Origin: DASXRA01 sp036506155 | GTDB taxonomy: Bacteria > Actinomycetota > Actinomycetes > Mycobacteriales > Jatrophihabitantaceae | NCBI GenBank assembly: GCA_036506155.1 | Contig: DASXSF010000035.1 | Span: 124,001-188,000 of the forward strand | Length of the DNA stretch: 64,000 nt | Direction: 5' to 3' | Shown: positions 8,460-17,207 of the stretch, piece after piece | Layout: every line of letters starts with the position of its first letter | How positions within the stretch are numbered: position 1 is the first letter of the stretch | Program-made: the position numbers and the translations under genes | The notes under the pieces: generated by a model | The model's input: only the letters and a program-made list of their open reading frames with translations | Database searches by the model: none | Told to the model about the DNA's origin: nothing

Positions 8460-8486
8460 CGGGGCATCCTCGCACGTGGTTCTGGG

Positions 8487-10778
8487 CTACCCGGTCGGCG
8501 TCGGCGATCGGGTGGGCCGCGATCGGGTGGGCGTCGGCGATGACGTGGTCGGCGTCGGAGTCACGGTCGGCGAAGGCGTCGTGGGCGTCGGCGTGGTGAC
8601 CGAGGGCGTCGGGGTGGGGCGGCGCGAGGCAGGTGTTGTTGCTACGGACGTGGACGGTGTGGGCGTCGCGCTCGCGGTCGTCGTCGGCGTGGGCGGCGGC
8701 GTGGAGGCGTCCTGGCCACCTCCGATCTGCTGGACGGACGCCATGGGCAGGGCAGGCTTGCCGGACAGATAGCTGTCCATGAACGCCTTCCATGCCTTGC
8801 CGGGCAGGTCGCGGCCGTATTCGTTGCCGCCGCCTGCGTTGTAGATCGCCTGGGTGGAGTCGCCGCTGCCGACCCATACCGCTGCGCTCACCTCCTTGGG
8901 GGTGTAGCCGACCATCCAGGCGTCACTGTTGCGGCCCGCGTTGGGCCCCGATTGGATGCCCTCCGTCCCCGTCTTCGCTGCCGACTCCCGACCGTCCAGT
9001 GCTACCCCGGAAAAGCCGGGGACAGGCTTGAGGGTGAGTGTCACGTCGTTGGCCACCCGCGGGTCGAGTGCCCGCGTGCCGGCGTCCTTGTGCTTGTACA
9101 GAACGTGGCCCTCGGCATCGATGACCTCCTGCACCAGGTAGCCCTGGTGTGTGACACCGCCATCGGCGAAGGTCGCAAATCCGACGGCCTGATCGAGCGG
9201 GCGCACCGGGTAGTCGCCGATGCCGATGCCGAAATGCGTCTTGCCGTCCGGGCTCGTAAGGGTCGGCTTGCCGTCGCGCGTCTTCGGGATTCCGGCGGCC
9301 CAGGCCGTCCCGGCCACGCTCGCCGGTCCGATGTCGGACGCAAGCCCGTCGAAGGCCGTGTTCAGCGACACCTTCATCGCGAACGCCAGCGTGACGTGCC
9401 CGGAGTATTGCGCGTCACTCGGGTCATTGCTGATCGTCGTTCCGTCGATCACCCGGGTCTGGCTGCCGTCGACGATCGAGTTGATCGCGTACGCCGGCTT
9501 GGCGCCCCGCAGGTTCTGGCTGAGCGCCGCGGCCAGTGTGAACGGCTTGAAGGACGAACCGGGCGGACGCCAACCCTGCCCTGCGTAGTCGAAGTAGTCC
9601 TGCCGGCCGGCGTAGTTCTTGCCGTTCGGCCCGCCGTAATACGCGACGATGGCCCCGCTCTGCGGGTCTACCGCGACCAGCGCATTCTTCGTGTTGCGCT
9701 GTTTCGGGGTCAGGTTCGCGAACGTCTGGTGGATCGCGTCGATCGCGTCGGCCTGCGCGGCGCGGTCGATCGTGGTCCGAATGCGCAGGCCCTTGGTGTT
9801 GATGGTCGCCTCGTCGATACCGAGTCGCTCCAGCTCACGGGTGACCGCGGCGCCGATCAGCCCGTTCGGATCGCTCGTCGAGTGGGAGTGATCCGGTCTC
9901 GTCTTCGGAAACGCGATCGTCGCCTCTTGTTCCGCGGTCAGGTGATGGGTGGTGACCAGCCCGTCCATGACGTAACGCCACCGCTCGCGGGCCGGGCCCG
10001 GGTTGGCAGCCGGGTCGTAGTAGCCCGGCGAGCGGAGCAACCCGGCGAGTAGCGCGCCCTGCGCGGTATTGAGCTTCTCGACGCCCACTCCGAAGTAGGC
10101 CTCCGACGCGGCCTCTATGCCGTACGTCCCGCGGCCGAAGTAGACGGTGTTGAGGTACCACTCGAGGATCTGGTTCTTCGAATACTGCCGGGACAGTTTC
10201 ACCGCGATCGCCAGCTCGCGCAGCTTCCGCGACAGGGTCCGCGAGTCGTTGAGGTAGGCGTTCTTGGCGTACTGCTGGGTGATGCCGGAACCGCCCTGCA
10301 CGTCCCCGCCGACGATGTCGTGCAACGCGGCACGCAGCGTGCCCTTGATCGAGACGCCAGGCTCCGAGTAGAAGTTGCGGTCCTCCGCCGCGAGGACGGC
10401 CCACCGCACCTGCTGCGGCACCTTCGACAGTGGCACCGGGATCCGGTTCGTGCCGAGCTGCGTGAGCGTCGAGCCGTCCGAGTACTGCACGAGCGCCGCC
10501 TGCGGCACCGGCAGATCAGCCGGACGCGGCACGTTCGAGAGCGTGTAGAACAGTACGACCGCGCTCACCATGATCACGGCGATGGCGCCGAGCAGCCAGA
10601 CGAAGGTCAGCCCGACGCGCCGCCAGACCCGCCGGGCGCGGGTCATGCCCGCGAGTCGGGCGCGCTTGCGCTGCCGCCGGCGTTGCCACCACTGCGGCAA
10701 ATGCCCTTCGATCGGCCGCCGCTTGTTCGGATCGAAGCGGCGCGGAATGCGGGGAGGCGGGGGTGCCGCGTCGGTCAT
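8487..10778 (-). CDS. ponA: Bifunctional class A penicillin-binding protein (transglycosylase/transpeptidase)
   Basis: Polymerises and cross-links peptidoglycan. 763 residues from ATG 10778. A basic cytoplasmic N-terminus and one transmembrane helix (LLGAIAVIMVSAVVLFYTL) precede the GT51 domain with the catalytic segment AAEDRNFYSEPGVSIKG and QGGSGITQQYAKN; the transpeptidase domain has SSFKPFTLA (SxxK), SLNTAF (SxN) and KTGTEG (KTG). The last roughly 70 residues are a Thr/Pro/Ser tail, encoded by a repetitive GTCGGCGT-like stretch (8487-8720), presumably running into the wall. No PASTA domain is visible. Start codon overlaps the stop of the DUF5318 gene (ATGA), so they are co-translated, as for M. 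tuberculosis Rv0049-ponA1. Confidence 0.97.
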   Translation of the reverse strand: MTDAAPPPPRIPRRFDPNKRRPIEGHLPQWWQRRRQRKRARLAGMTRARRVWRRVGLTFVWLLGAIAVIMVSAVVLFYTLSNVPRPADLPVPQAALVQYSDGSTLTQLGTNRIPVPLSKVPQQVRWAVLAAEDRNFYSEPGVSIKGTLRAALHDIVGGDVQGGSGITQQYAKNAYLNDSRTLSRKLRELAIAVKLSRQYSKNQILEWYLNTVYFGRGTYGIEAASEAYFGVGVEKLNTAQGALLAGLLRSPGYYDPAANPGPARERWRYVMDGLVTTHHLTAEQEATIAFPKTRPDHSHSTSDPNGLIGAAVTRELERLGIDEATINTKGLRIRTTIDRAAQADAIDAIHQTFANLTPKQRNTKNALVAVDPQSGAIVAYYGGPNGKNYAGRQDYFDYAGQGWRPPGSSFKPFTLAAALSQNLRGAKPAYAINSIVDGSQTRVIDGTTISNDPSDAQYSGHVTLAFAMKVSLNTAFDGLASDIGPASVAGTAWAAGIPKTRDGKPTLTSPDGKTHFGIGIGDYPVRPLDQAVGFATFADGGVTHQGYLVQEVIDAEGHVLYKHKDAGTRALDPRVANDVTLTLKPVPGFSGVALDGRESAAKTGTEGIQSGPNAGRNSDAWMVGYTPKEVSAAVWVGSGDSTQAIYNAGGGNEYGRDLPGKAWKAFMDSYLSGKPALPMASVQQIGGGQDASTPPPTPTTTASATPTPSTSVATTPASRRPTPTPSVTTPTPTTPSPTVTPTPTTSSPTPTRSRPTRSPTPTG

Positions 10779-11140
10779 GCTGAAGCGGCTCCCAGTACGT
10801 ACGAGCGGACCAGATGGTTCCATCCGCAGTCGGGGCATACCTCAACGACGTACACGTCGAACTCGGGCAGAGTGGCCGCCATGCGGGCAAGCTCGGCACG
10901 TGACTTGGCCTGGCCGGCGCTGCGCCCGAGCGCATCGCCGTAGACGTAATGGACGAGCGTGAGCCGCGTCTTGTCGCACACCGGGCACGCCCGACGCGCC
11001 GGCACGCCGTAGTGGCGGGCCGCGAGGCGCAGGTACGGGTGGGCATCGCAGGCCTCGTCACGGGACACCCGGCCGAGGGCAACGTCCGACAACCGCGCGC
11101 GGCGCTGCAGCGCGTAGTCAATGACGGCCCGGCTTCCCAC
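10775..11140 (-). CDS. DUF5318 family protein (Rv0049-like)
   Basis: 121-residue cytoplasmic protein of unknown function conserved upstream of ponA in Actinobacteria. It contains two pairs of cysteines, CPVCDKTRLTLVHYVYGD and VEVCPDCGWNHLVRSYVLG, the arrangement of a small zinc ribbon. Overlaps ponA by 4 nt. The conserved linkage suggests a link to cell-wall synthesis or its regulation, but no activity is known. Confidence 0.9.
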   Translation of the reverse strand: MGSRAVIDYALQRRARLSDVALGRVSRDEACDAHPYLRLAARHYGVPARRACPVCDKTRLTLVHYVYGDALGRSAGQAKSRAELARMAATLPEFDVYVVEVCPDCGWNHLVRSYVLGAASA

Positions 11141-11164
11141 GCGAACGAGGGTACGCGAACCGGG

Positions 11165-11806
11165 CTAGTGCAACCCGGTGAAAGCGCTCGCCTGCAGTGC
11201 GCCGACCGGCAGGCAGCTGGGCAGGGTCGTCGCCCCGGATACTCTGACCGGCCCGGCGCCCCAGTCGACCTGTAGCGGGCCGGCCAGCGCGGCACACCGG
11301 CCCTGGCCCTGCAACGTGGAGGTCGCCGTGGCTCCGGCGGCAAGTACCCCGAACCGGCCCGGCGGCTTCGGCATCGCGCGGCCGGCCAAGCCCACAGCCG
11401 GCACGCGAGCCAGCTCGCAGGCCGCACCGCGCGATGTCACGGTCAGTACAGCCCCGCGCAGAGCCACGGTGACGTCGGCGGGACGGCAAATCGCGACGCC
11501 TGTCGTCTGCGGGGCCTGCCCGCCGGCGGCGGCGGAGCTCTCCGGTACACGCGGCCCGGCGGCAGCGGTCTCGGGCTGCGCGCCGCCGCCCACCTTCTCG
11601 TTAGTCGACGGATGCGACAGCGCGATCGCCAGTGGGACGCCGACTGCCACTGCGATAGTCGCGAACGCCGCCGCGGGCACCAGCCAGCGCCGCCGTACGC
11701 GCGGCGCCCCCTCGTGGGCGCGCAGCGCGCGCAGCACGTCAGCAGCATGCGGCGCCTCGGCGGCCTTCTGCTGGAACGCCGCCCGCAGCTCGTCCTCGCT
11801 TCTCAT
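11165..11806 (-). CDS. Single-pass membrane protein, probable partner of the adjacent sigma factor
   Basis: 213 residues. A cytoplasmic N-terminus of about 45 residues (MRSEDELRAAFQQKAAEAPH ...) precedes a transmembrane helix (WLVPAAAFATIAVAVGVPLA), then an extracytoplasmic Ala/Pro-rich region with four Cys (ICRPADV, AACELA, GRCAALAG, PSCLPVG) likely forming two disulfides. Its start overlaps the stop of the sigma gene (ATGA), typical of anti-sigma/sigma pairs, but no zinc-binding HxxxCxxC anti-sigma domain is seen. The anti-sigma role is therefore inferred only from topology and operon position. Confidence 0.75.
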   Translation of the reverse strand: MRSEDELRAAFQQKAAEAPHAADVLRALRAHEGAPRVRRRWLVPAAAFATIAVAVGVPLAIALSHPSTNEKVGGGAQPETAAAGPRVPESSAAAGGQAPQTTGVAICRPADVTVALRGAVLTVTSRGAACELARVPAVGLAGRAMPKPPGRFGVLAAGATATSTLQGQGRCAALAGPLQVDWGAGPVRVSGATTLPSCLPVGALQASAFTGLH

Positions 11807-12282
11807 GTCAGTTCCGCCGATGTCAGCTCGACCCGCAGCGCCGCCAGCGCCCTGAATGCGTACCCGCGCACCGTCGTCTCGGCGCAGCCCAGCACGTCGG
11901 CGATCTGCGCGTCGGACAGCCCCTCGTAGTAGCGCAGTACGAGGACCGCGCGCTGCCGACGCGGCAGCTTGGCCACCTCGGCGAGCAGCGTTGCACGCTC
12001 CGCCTGGGCATCGGCGTGGTCGGCCTGGGTCGTCGTGGGCTCGACGTCCGCCTGCGGGACGTAGCGCGCCCACTTGCGGCGCCAGGACAGGAACTCGTTC
12101 ACCACCATGCGCCTTACGTATGCCTCCGGATGCTCCAACGCGCCGATCTGCGCCCACCGTTGATGGGCCCGGATCAGCACTTCTTGGACGACGTCTTCAG
12201 CGAGCCCACGATCGTTCGTGAGCACTACGGCGAAGCGCAGCACGGCGTCGAGCCGCGTCGCCGCGAACTCATCGAACGTCAC
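11803..12282 (-). CDS. ECF RNA polymerase sigma factor, SigE family
   Basis: 159-residue sigma-70 group 4 protein. Region 2 is FAATRLDAVLRFAVVLTNDR ... AEDVVQEVLIRAHQRW with EAYVRRMVVNEFLSWRRK; region 4 is KLPRRQRAVLVLRYYEGLSD, AQIADVLGCAETTVRGYAFR (helix-turn-helix that reads the -35 element). GTG 12282 is preferred over upstream in-frame codons because GGGAG lies 5 nt before it and homologous proteins begin at this point. Translationally coupled to the membrane protein at 11165-11806, which may control it. Divergent from the gene at 12411; the 128-nt gap may hold an autoregulated promoter. Confidence 0.92.
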   Translation of the reverse strand: MTFDEFAATRLDAVLRFAVVLTNDRGLAEDVVQEVLIRAHQRWAQIGALEHPEAYVRRMVVNEFLSWRRKWARYVPQADVEPTTTQADHADAQAERATLLAEVAKLPRRQRAVLVLRYYEGLSDAQIADVLGCAETTVRGYAFRALAALRVELTSAELT

Positions 12283-12410
12283 CGAGACTCCCGTCCCTCT
12301 GCGGTCGTGGGCCAGGCTCTCAGAAAGACAACGCGCCCGCAGGCCCTTCGCGTTGTCCACCGGCTGCGCGAGCTATCGCGAACCCGGTGCCGTCAGGTAC
12401 GCATAGCGTC

Positions 12411-13175
12411 ATGATGCTTGACGATCTGGGCAGGCGAGTGGCCGTGCCGGCTCGGGTCGAGCGCGTCGTGTCGCTGGTGCCCTCGCTGTCCGAGTCGGTG
12501 GCGGCCACGGCACCGGGACTGCTCGCGGGGGCCACCGATTGGTGCCCGGCCGACCTGGAGGTGCCGCGCGTCGGCGGCACCAAGAACCCCGCTGTCGCCC
12601 GGGTGCTGGAGCTGGCCCCTGACGTGGTGCTGGCCAACGAGGAGGAGAACCGCACGTCCGACCTGGAGGCGCTTCGCGCCGCCGGCCTGGCGGTGTGGGT
12701 GACCCGGGTGCGCGGCGTCGACGAGGCGTTTCGCTCGCTGGATCGGATGCTCGCGCTGGCCTGCCGGGCGACTCGTCCAGCCTGGCTGGATAATGCCGTG
12801 GCGGCGTGGGCGGCGGTGCGACCGGGCCGGCCGCGTACGGCGGCGGTGCCGATCTGGCGGCGGCCGTGGATGGTGCTCGGCCGCGACACATTCGCCGGCG
12901 ACGTGCTCGCCCGCCTCGGTGTTCGCAATGCATTCGCCGATGCCCTAGACCGTTACCCCCGAGTCCGGCTCGACGACGTGCGCGACACCGACCTGGTCGT
13001 GCTGCCCGACGAGCCCTACGCGTTCAGCGCCGGCGACGGGCCGGAGTGCTTCCCGAACCAGGACGTCGCGCTGGTCAGCGGGCGGCATCTCACGTGGTAC
13101 GGCCCTTCCCTCGTCGAGGCGCCCGCCGTGTTGGCCGCCCAGCTCGCCGCGACATTGCCCCGCGATCGCGGGTAA
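12411..13175 (+). CDS. Helical-backbone metal receptor / cobalamin-binding-like protein, cytosolic form
   Basis: 254 residues of the BtuF/TroA-like periplasmic-binding fold: RVVSLVPSLSESVAATAPGL, GATDWCPADLEVPRVGGTKN, LELAPDVVLANEEENR, LDDVRDTDLVVLPDEPYAFS, and LTWYGPSLVEAPAVL. There is no signal peptide or lipobox, and no ABC permease/ATPase nearby, so it is unlikely to be a classical transport receptor; such orphan proteins are common in Actinobacteria. ATG at 12411 or 12414 both possible; no clear Shine-Dalgarno. Ends 6 nt before the convergent lipoprotein gene. Confidence 0.8.
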   Translation: MMLDDLGRRVAVPARVERVVSLVPSLSESVAATAPGLLAGATDWCPADLEVPRVGGTKNPAVARVLELAPDVVLANEEENRTSDLEALRAAGLAVWVTRVRGVDEAFRSLDRMLALACRATRPAWLDNAVAAWAAVRPGRPRTAAVPIWRRPWMVLGRDTFAGDVLARLGVRNAFADALDRYPRVRLDDVRDTDLVVLPDEPYAFSAGDGPECFPNQDVALVSGRHLTWYGPSLVEAPAVLAAQLAATLPRDRG

Positions 13176-13180
13176 CACAG

Positions 13181-13993
13181 TCACCGCAGACCGAGCAGCG
13201 ACTTCAACAACTGATCGACCTCGGCGCCGCCCCGAAGCGCGGGCGTGCGGGAGCCGATCTGGACCGTGCCACAGCCGCCCGGCGAGACGGTGACGGCCAC
13301 GTTGTCCGGGGGTGAGTGGAAGAGCAGGTGGTCGCGATCGCCGATGTCATCGGGGCAGCTGTATGCGACTGGTGGCCACACCGGCAGGCCGTTGATTAAC
13401 GACACCAGTCGCTGAGCGGGTGCCGCAGGCAGGGTGCGGCTCAGTGTCGGCGCCGCAAGGCCGTGGTCGATCATGACGTCGACCGATGTGACATCGGCCG
13501 GCAGGTAGCCGCTGGCGGGATGGGCGGGCAGCCAGACCGCCTGCCCGTCCGCGCGCATGGCGACGCCGTACCCGTCAGCGACCACCTCGAGGAGCAGTCG
13601 CGCCTGGACGTACGCGGCGCTGTCCTTCGCGCTGAACGTGAGCCCTTCGCTGCCGTCGCTGTTCGGACCCATCCAGCCGGACAGCGTGAGCGGCCGCGGC
13701 CGATGAGCGCGCAGGTAGGCGATCGCCTGGTCGGTGGAGCCCGGCGCGGTCCACCAGCGGGTCCGCTGGACGACATGGTCGGTCCCGGGCAGCTCTGCTG
13801 GCCGGGTCAGCACGGCGAGCGGCGCCCGGCGCGACTCACGCGCGCCGGGCAGCACGGGCGAAGCAGCCACGAGCGCCGCTACCTCGGCAGCCGCGGCTGC
13901 CTGGTGCGAATGCGCGCTCGGCTGCACGCGCGGATCGGCACATCCCGCGACGAGGGCGCCCATACAGAGCACGCCGAGCCACGATGTCCGCAC
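13181..13993 (-). CDS. Hypothetical lipoprotein
   Basis: 270 residues from a GTG start. Signal peptide with lipobox LVAGC (Cys at residue 18), so lipid-anchored outside the membrane. The mature part is a mixed globular domain (WWTAPGSTDQAIAYLRAHRP, YVQARLLLEVVADGYGVAMR, ADVTSVDVMIDHG) with a Cys pair near the end (YSCPDDIGD, SPGGCGTVQIG). I do not recognise the family. Convergent with the receptor-like gene; terminates after LLKSLLGLR. Confidence 0.8.
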   Translation of the reverse strand: MRTSWLGVLCMGALVAGCADPRVQPSAHSHQAAAAAEVAALVAASPVLPGARESRRAPLAVLTRPAELPGTDHVVQRTRWWTAPGSTDQAIAYLRAHRPRPLTLSGWMGPNSDGSEGLTFSAKDSAAYVQARLLLEVVADGYGVAMRADGQAVWLPAHPASGYLPADVTSVDVMIDHGLAAPTLSRTLPAAPAQRLVSLINGLPVWPPVAYSCPDDIGDRDHLLFHSPPDNVAVTVSPGGCGTVQIGSRTPALRGGAEVDQLLKSLLGLR

Positions 13994-14031
13994 GGCATGT
14001 CAACGTCAGGGCAGTCGCGGCGCGTTGTCCG

Positions 14032-14430
14032 TCAGCGGAAGCCCCATGCGTGCCACTGGTCGACGTCGATCCAGGCGCTCACCCGGCCGCGGCTGCGGTT
14101 GCGATACGGCCGGCCGGTGTAGTGCGTGGCGATGCGATCGATCGTGCTGAGATCCGCGTCGTCGGTCAGCGACGCCACGTGCCCGCGCACGCTGACCGCT
14201 CGGTACCAGCGGGCGCCGTCGAGCACGGTGAGCGAAACCCGCGGGTCGGCGCGCAGCCACTCGATCCGCTTGCGTCCCTCGTCCATGTTCACCAGCACCC
14301 GGCCCCCCTCCCACAGGTACCAGGTCGCGACGGTGATCGGCGCGCCGTCCGGCTTCACGAGGCCGATCACGCAGGGATTCGGGTTTGACAGCACCGCGGA
14401 GAACTCGGCAGGAACAGGTGGCTTGGGCAT
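14032..14430 (-). CDS. PPOX-class F420/FMN-dependent flavin protein
   Basis: 132 residues of the split-barrel pyridoxamine-phosphate-oxidase-like fold: FSAVLSNPNPCVIGLVKPDG, PITVATWYLWEGGRVLVNMD, GRKRIEWLRADPRVSLTVLD, WYRAVSVRGHVASLTDD, ATHYTGRPY and SAWIDVDQWHAWGF. Family members bind F420 or FMN and reduce diverse substrates; the specific substrate cannot be inferred. ATG 14430 is chosen over upstream in-frame ATGs because the family N-terminus starts with the following PPVPAEF. 8 nt downstream of the glyoxalase-fold gene, same strand, likely cotranscribed. Confidence 0.88.
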   Translation of the reverse strand: MPKPPVPAEFSAVLSNPNPCVIGLVKPDGAPITVATWYLWEGGRVLVNMDEGRKRIEWLRADPRVSLTVLDGARWYRAVSVRGHVASLTDDADLSTIDRIATHYTGRPYRNRSRGRVSAWIDVDQWHAWGFR

Positions 14431-14438
14431 GCGCCGCA

Positions 14439-14789
14439 TTATGTCGAGTCGGTCTCCGGTCGAAGTGGTGTCCCGATCCGCAGCCGGTTGCCATCGGAGT
14501 CGCGAACGTGGACCTCGCGTGCCCATGGACGTTCCTCGACAGGTTGGCCGAGCTTGGCACCGAACTCATCGACATCGCGGACGCGCAGGTAGACGAGGGT
14601 GTTCGGGCGGGCGTCGCCGTCGTGCTCGGACAGGAACAGCCGCATCGGTCCGCGCGCGATCGATACGAACGCGGGAAGGCCGGGCTCGAGGCGGTGTTCC
14701 CACTCTTGCGTGAACCCCAGTCGCTGGTACCAGGTCACCGCCTCGGCGATATTGCCGACGCGCAGGATCGGAATGACTTCGTCGTGCAT
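14439..14789 (-). CDS. Glyoxalase/bleomycin-resistance (VOC) family protein
   Basis: 116 residues, one VOC fold: EVIPILRVGNIAEAVTWYQR, LGFTQEWEHRLEPGLPAFVS, GPMRLFLSEHDGDARPNT, RVRDVDEFGAKLGQP, and the C-terminal VHVRDSDGNRLRIGTPL. The pattern matches bleomycin-binding-type resistance proteins (no active-site metal quartet is obvious), but antibiotic binding cannot be shown. Forms a two-gene unit with the PPOX protein. Confidence 0.85.
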   Translation of the reverse strand: MHDEVIPILRVGNIAEAVTWYQRLGFTQEWEHRLEPGLPAFVSIARGPMRLFLSEHDGDARPNTLVYLRVRDVDEFGAKLGQPVEERPWAREVHVRDSDGNRLRIGTPLRPETDST

Positions 14790-14851
14790 GCGCCAACCGT
14801 TCCATGGGTTGGGTCGGGCGGGCGACGCGTGGACCAGGAAGGCCGCCCGTC

Positions 14852-14897
14852 GTGATCTTGGAGTTATGGCTGAATATCGACCGCAACTCCAAGATCA
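14852..14897. repeat. Dispersed intergenic hairpin repeat, copy 1
   Basis: Perfect 13-bp inverted repeat (TGATCTTGGAGTT at 14853-14865, AACTCCAAGATCA at 14885-14897) enclosing a 19-nt loop ATGGCTGAATATCGACCGC. The same loop, reverse-complemented with one change, and a compatible stem occur at 53167-53213. Lies 35 nt beyond the stop codon of the Fe-S reductase gene, so it may end that transcript. There is no T-tract after the stem on the minus strand. Confidence 0.85.
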
Positions 14898-14932
14898 TCG
14901 GCCGAGGGTTGCCGGCGCCGCAGGGCAGCACC

Positions 14933-17104
14933 CTACTGCCGCAGCGATTGCCGCAGGATCTGCGCGACGTCCAGTACGGCGACGTCGTCGCGGGCCTCGC
15001 CCGACGACTGCTTGGCGATCACCGCGTCGGAGAGCATGACCATGCAGAACGGACACGCCGTCGAGATCATGTCCGGGTCGAGGCCGAGTGCCTCCTCGGT
15101 GCGCTCGATGTTGACCCGCTTGCCGATCTTCTCCTCCATCCACATCCGCGCACCGCCGGCGCCACAGCAGAAGCCCCGGTCTTTGCAGCGGTGCATCTCC
15201 TGGGCTTTCAGCTGGGGGATGGAGTCGAGCACGTCGCGCGGCGGCGTGTACACCTTGTTGTGGCGGCCGAGGTAGCACGGGTCGTGGTAGGTGATCTTCT
15301 TGTCCACCGGCTCGACCGGCGTCAACCGTCCTTCGGCGACCAGCCGGCCGAGCAGTTGCGTGTGGTGGACGACGTCGAAATGCCCGGACAGTTGCGGATA
15401 CTCGTTGGCCAGCGTGTTGAAGCAGTGCGGGCACGTGGCGACGATCTTGAGCGGCGCCGCCCTCGTGATGGAGTTCAACGTCTCGACGTTCTGCATGCCC
15501 TGCATCTGGAACAGGAACTCATTGCCCAGTCGCCGCGCCGGATCGCCGGTGCACGTCTCGGCACTGCCCAGCACCGCGAACGAAACGCCTGCCGCGTCCA
15601 GCAACTCGGCAAACGCCCGCGTCACCTTGCGGGAGCGATCCTCGAGGGCGCCGGCACAGCCCACCCAGAACAGGTACTCGATGTCGGCGGGAAGCGGCGT
15701 GCCCGGCACTGCCCGCCGGACCTCGAAGGGCAGCCCCTCCATCCACTCCTCGCGGGCTTTCTCCGCGAGCCCCCACGGGTTGCCCTTGTTCTCGATGTTC
15801 CGGAGCATGACGCCGGCCTCGGACGGAAAGGCCGACTCGATCAGCACCTGGTAGCGGCGCATGTCGACGATGTGGTCGACGTGCTCGATGTCGACCGGAC
15901 ACTGCTCCACGCACGCCCCGCACGTGGTGCACGACCACAGCACGTCCGGGTCGATAACCCCACCCGACGCGAGGTCGCCGACGAGCGGGCGTACGGCCTG
16001 GTCCGGCCCGGAGCCAGGCACCCGGCCGAACCCCGACTCCGGCACATGTGGTTCGTGCGATTCGACCTTGGTGTCGTCCGGCGCCGACTTTCCCCCGATG
16101 AGATATGGCGCCTTGGCGAACAGGTGATCGCGCAAGTCCATGATGACGAGCTTGGGCGAGAGCGGCTTGCCGGTGTTCCAGGCCGGGCACTGTGACTGGC
16201 AGCGCCCACACTCGGTGCACGTCGTGAAATCCAGGTAGCCCTTCCAGGTGAAGTCCTCGATCTTGCCGCGGCCGAACGACGTGTCCTCGGACAGGTTCTC
16301 CACGTCGGAGAAGTCGATCGGCTTGCCCGCCGGGTCCGCCACCGGCAGCAATGCCCCCAGCCCGTCGGGCTCTCGCTTGGTGAGGACGTTCAGCGGCGCC
16401 ACGAAGATGTGCAGGTGCTTGGAGTGCAGCACCAGGATGAGGAAGCCGAAGACGACCGCCATCTGCGCGATCAGGAAGAACGTCTCGACGCCCTGGTTGT
16501 AGGCGCCGTCGCCCAGCGCACGCGACACCAGGTAGGAAGCGAACGGCGCCTTCGACATGCCCCAAGGGAAGTGCCCGGTGTTGTACTGCGCGCCGCGGTA
16601 GAGCAGCAGTGTCGCGATAACGAGGAAGATCATGCCGAGCACGGCCCACGCGGCACCGGTATGCGAGCCGTAGAAGCGCGATGCCCGCTGCCGCCGCTCC
16701 GGCGCCTGACGCAGCCGGATGATCGCGAACGTAATGATTGCCACGAGCACTGCGACGGCGAAAAGATCCTCCAGGAACCCCAACCAGCGGGCATGGCCGA
16801 ACCAGGGAAACGCGAAGTCCTGGCTGATCGTCAGCGCACCGAACGCCTCGATGATCGTGATGAACAGGACGATAAAGCCCCAGAACGTCATGAAGTGCGC
16901 GATACCCGGCAGCGACCACTTGAGCAACTTGCGCTGCCCGAAGACTTCGGTGACCTGATCCCGCAGCCGGGCTTTGATGTCGTCGGTGCGGCCCGGTGCC
17001 GGACGTCCTGAGCGGATCAGCCGCGCCAACCACGCGCCGCGGCGGCCGGCGAGGATTGCCGTCACGACGAGCATGATCAGCGCGATGGTCAGGCGGAGCG
17101 CCAC
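14933..17104 (-). CDS. Membrane-bound (Fe-S) reductase, HdrD/CCG-domain type (Rv0338c-like)
   Basis: 723 residues from GTG 17104 (GGAG 6 nt upstream). The N-terminal third has about five to six transmembrane helices resembling the haem-b subunit of nitrate/heterodisulfide reductases (HFMTFWGFIVLFITIIEAFG and others, with His residues in helices). The middle binds two [4Fe-4S] clusters: CTECGRCQSQCPAWNTGKP and CTTCGACVEQCPVDIEH. The C-terminal half has two CCG domains (FWVGCAGALEDRS ... CPHCFNTLANEY; YHDPCYLGRHN ... FCCGAGGARMW). This suggests electron transfer between quinol and a soluble partner. M. tuberculosis Rv0338c, linked to Fe-S supply and essentiality screens, has the same architecture. 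Divergent from the P450 gene. Confidence 0.93.
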   Translation of the reverse strand: MALRLTIALIMLVVTAILAGRRGAWLARLIRSGRPAPGRTDDIKARLRDQVTEVFGQRKLLKWSLPGIAHFMTFWGFIVLFITIIEAFGALTISQDFAFPWFGHARWLGFLEDLFAVAVLVAIITFAIIRLRQAPERRQRASRFYGSHTGAAWAVLGMIFLVIATLLLYRGAQYNTGHFPWGMSKAPFASYLVSRALGDGAYNQGVETFFLIAQMAVVFGFLILVLHSKHLHIFVAPLNVLTKREPDGLGALLPVADPAGKPIDFSDVENLSEDTSFGRGKIEDFTWKGYLDFTTCTECGRCQSQCPAWNTGKPLSPKLVIMDLRDHLFAKAPYLIGGKSAPDDTKVESHEPHVPESGFGRVPGSGPDQAVRPLVGDLASGGVIDPDVLWSCTTCGACVEQCPVDIEHVDHIVDMRRYQVLIESAFPSEAGVMLRNIENKGNPWGLAEKAREEWMEGLPFEVRRAVPGTPLPADIEYLFWVGCAGALEDRSRKVTRAFAELLDAAGVSFAVLGSAETCTGDPARRLGNEFLFQMQGMQNVETLNSITRAAPLKIVATCPHCFNTLANEYPQLSGHFDVVHHTQLLGRLVAEGRLTPVEPVDKKITYHDPCYLGRHNKVYTPPRDVLDSIPQLKAQEMHRCKDRGFCCGAGGARMWMEEKIGKRVNIERTEEALGLDPDMISTACPFCMVMLSDAVIAKQSSGEARDDVAVLDVAQILRQSLRQ

Positions 17105-17207
17105 CAGGGTCTCCTTCGGGGGTTTGCCGATTCGCCGAAGCCTACGTGGGTTACTCGCCAGTAACCACATGGCACACATCACGCGTCACGCGTGCCAGGC
17201 TGGGCTC

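Noticed and set aside
8487..8720. Repetitive GTCGGCGT-type DNA resembling a repeat array
   Set aside because: It encodes the Thr/Pro/Ser tail of PonA; there are no regular spacers, so it is not CRISPR.
14804..16195. 463-codon plus-strand open frame
   Set aside because: It lies opposite the Fe-S reductase gene with two ferredoxin cluster motifs; high-GC third-position bias makes such antisense frames open.
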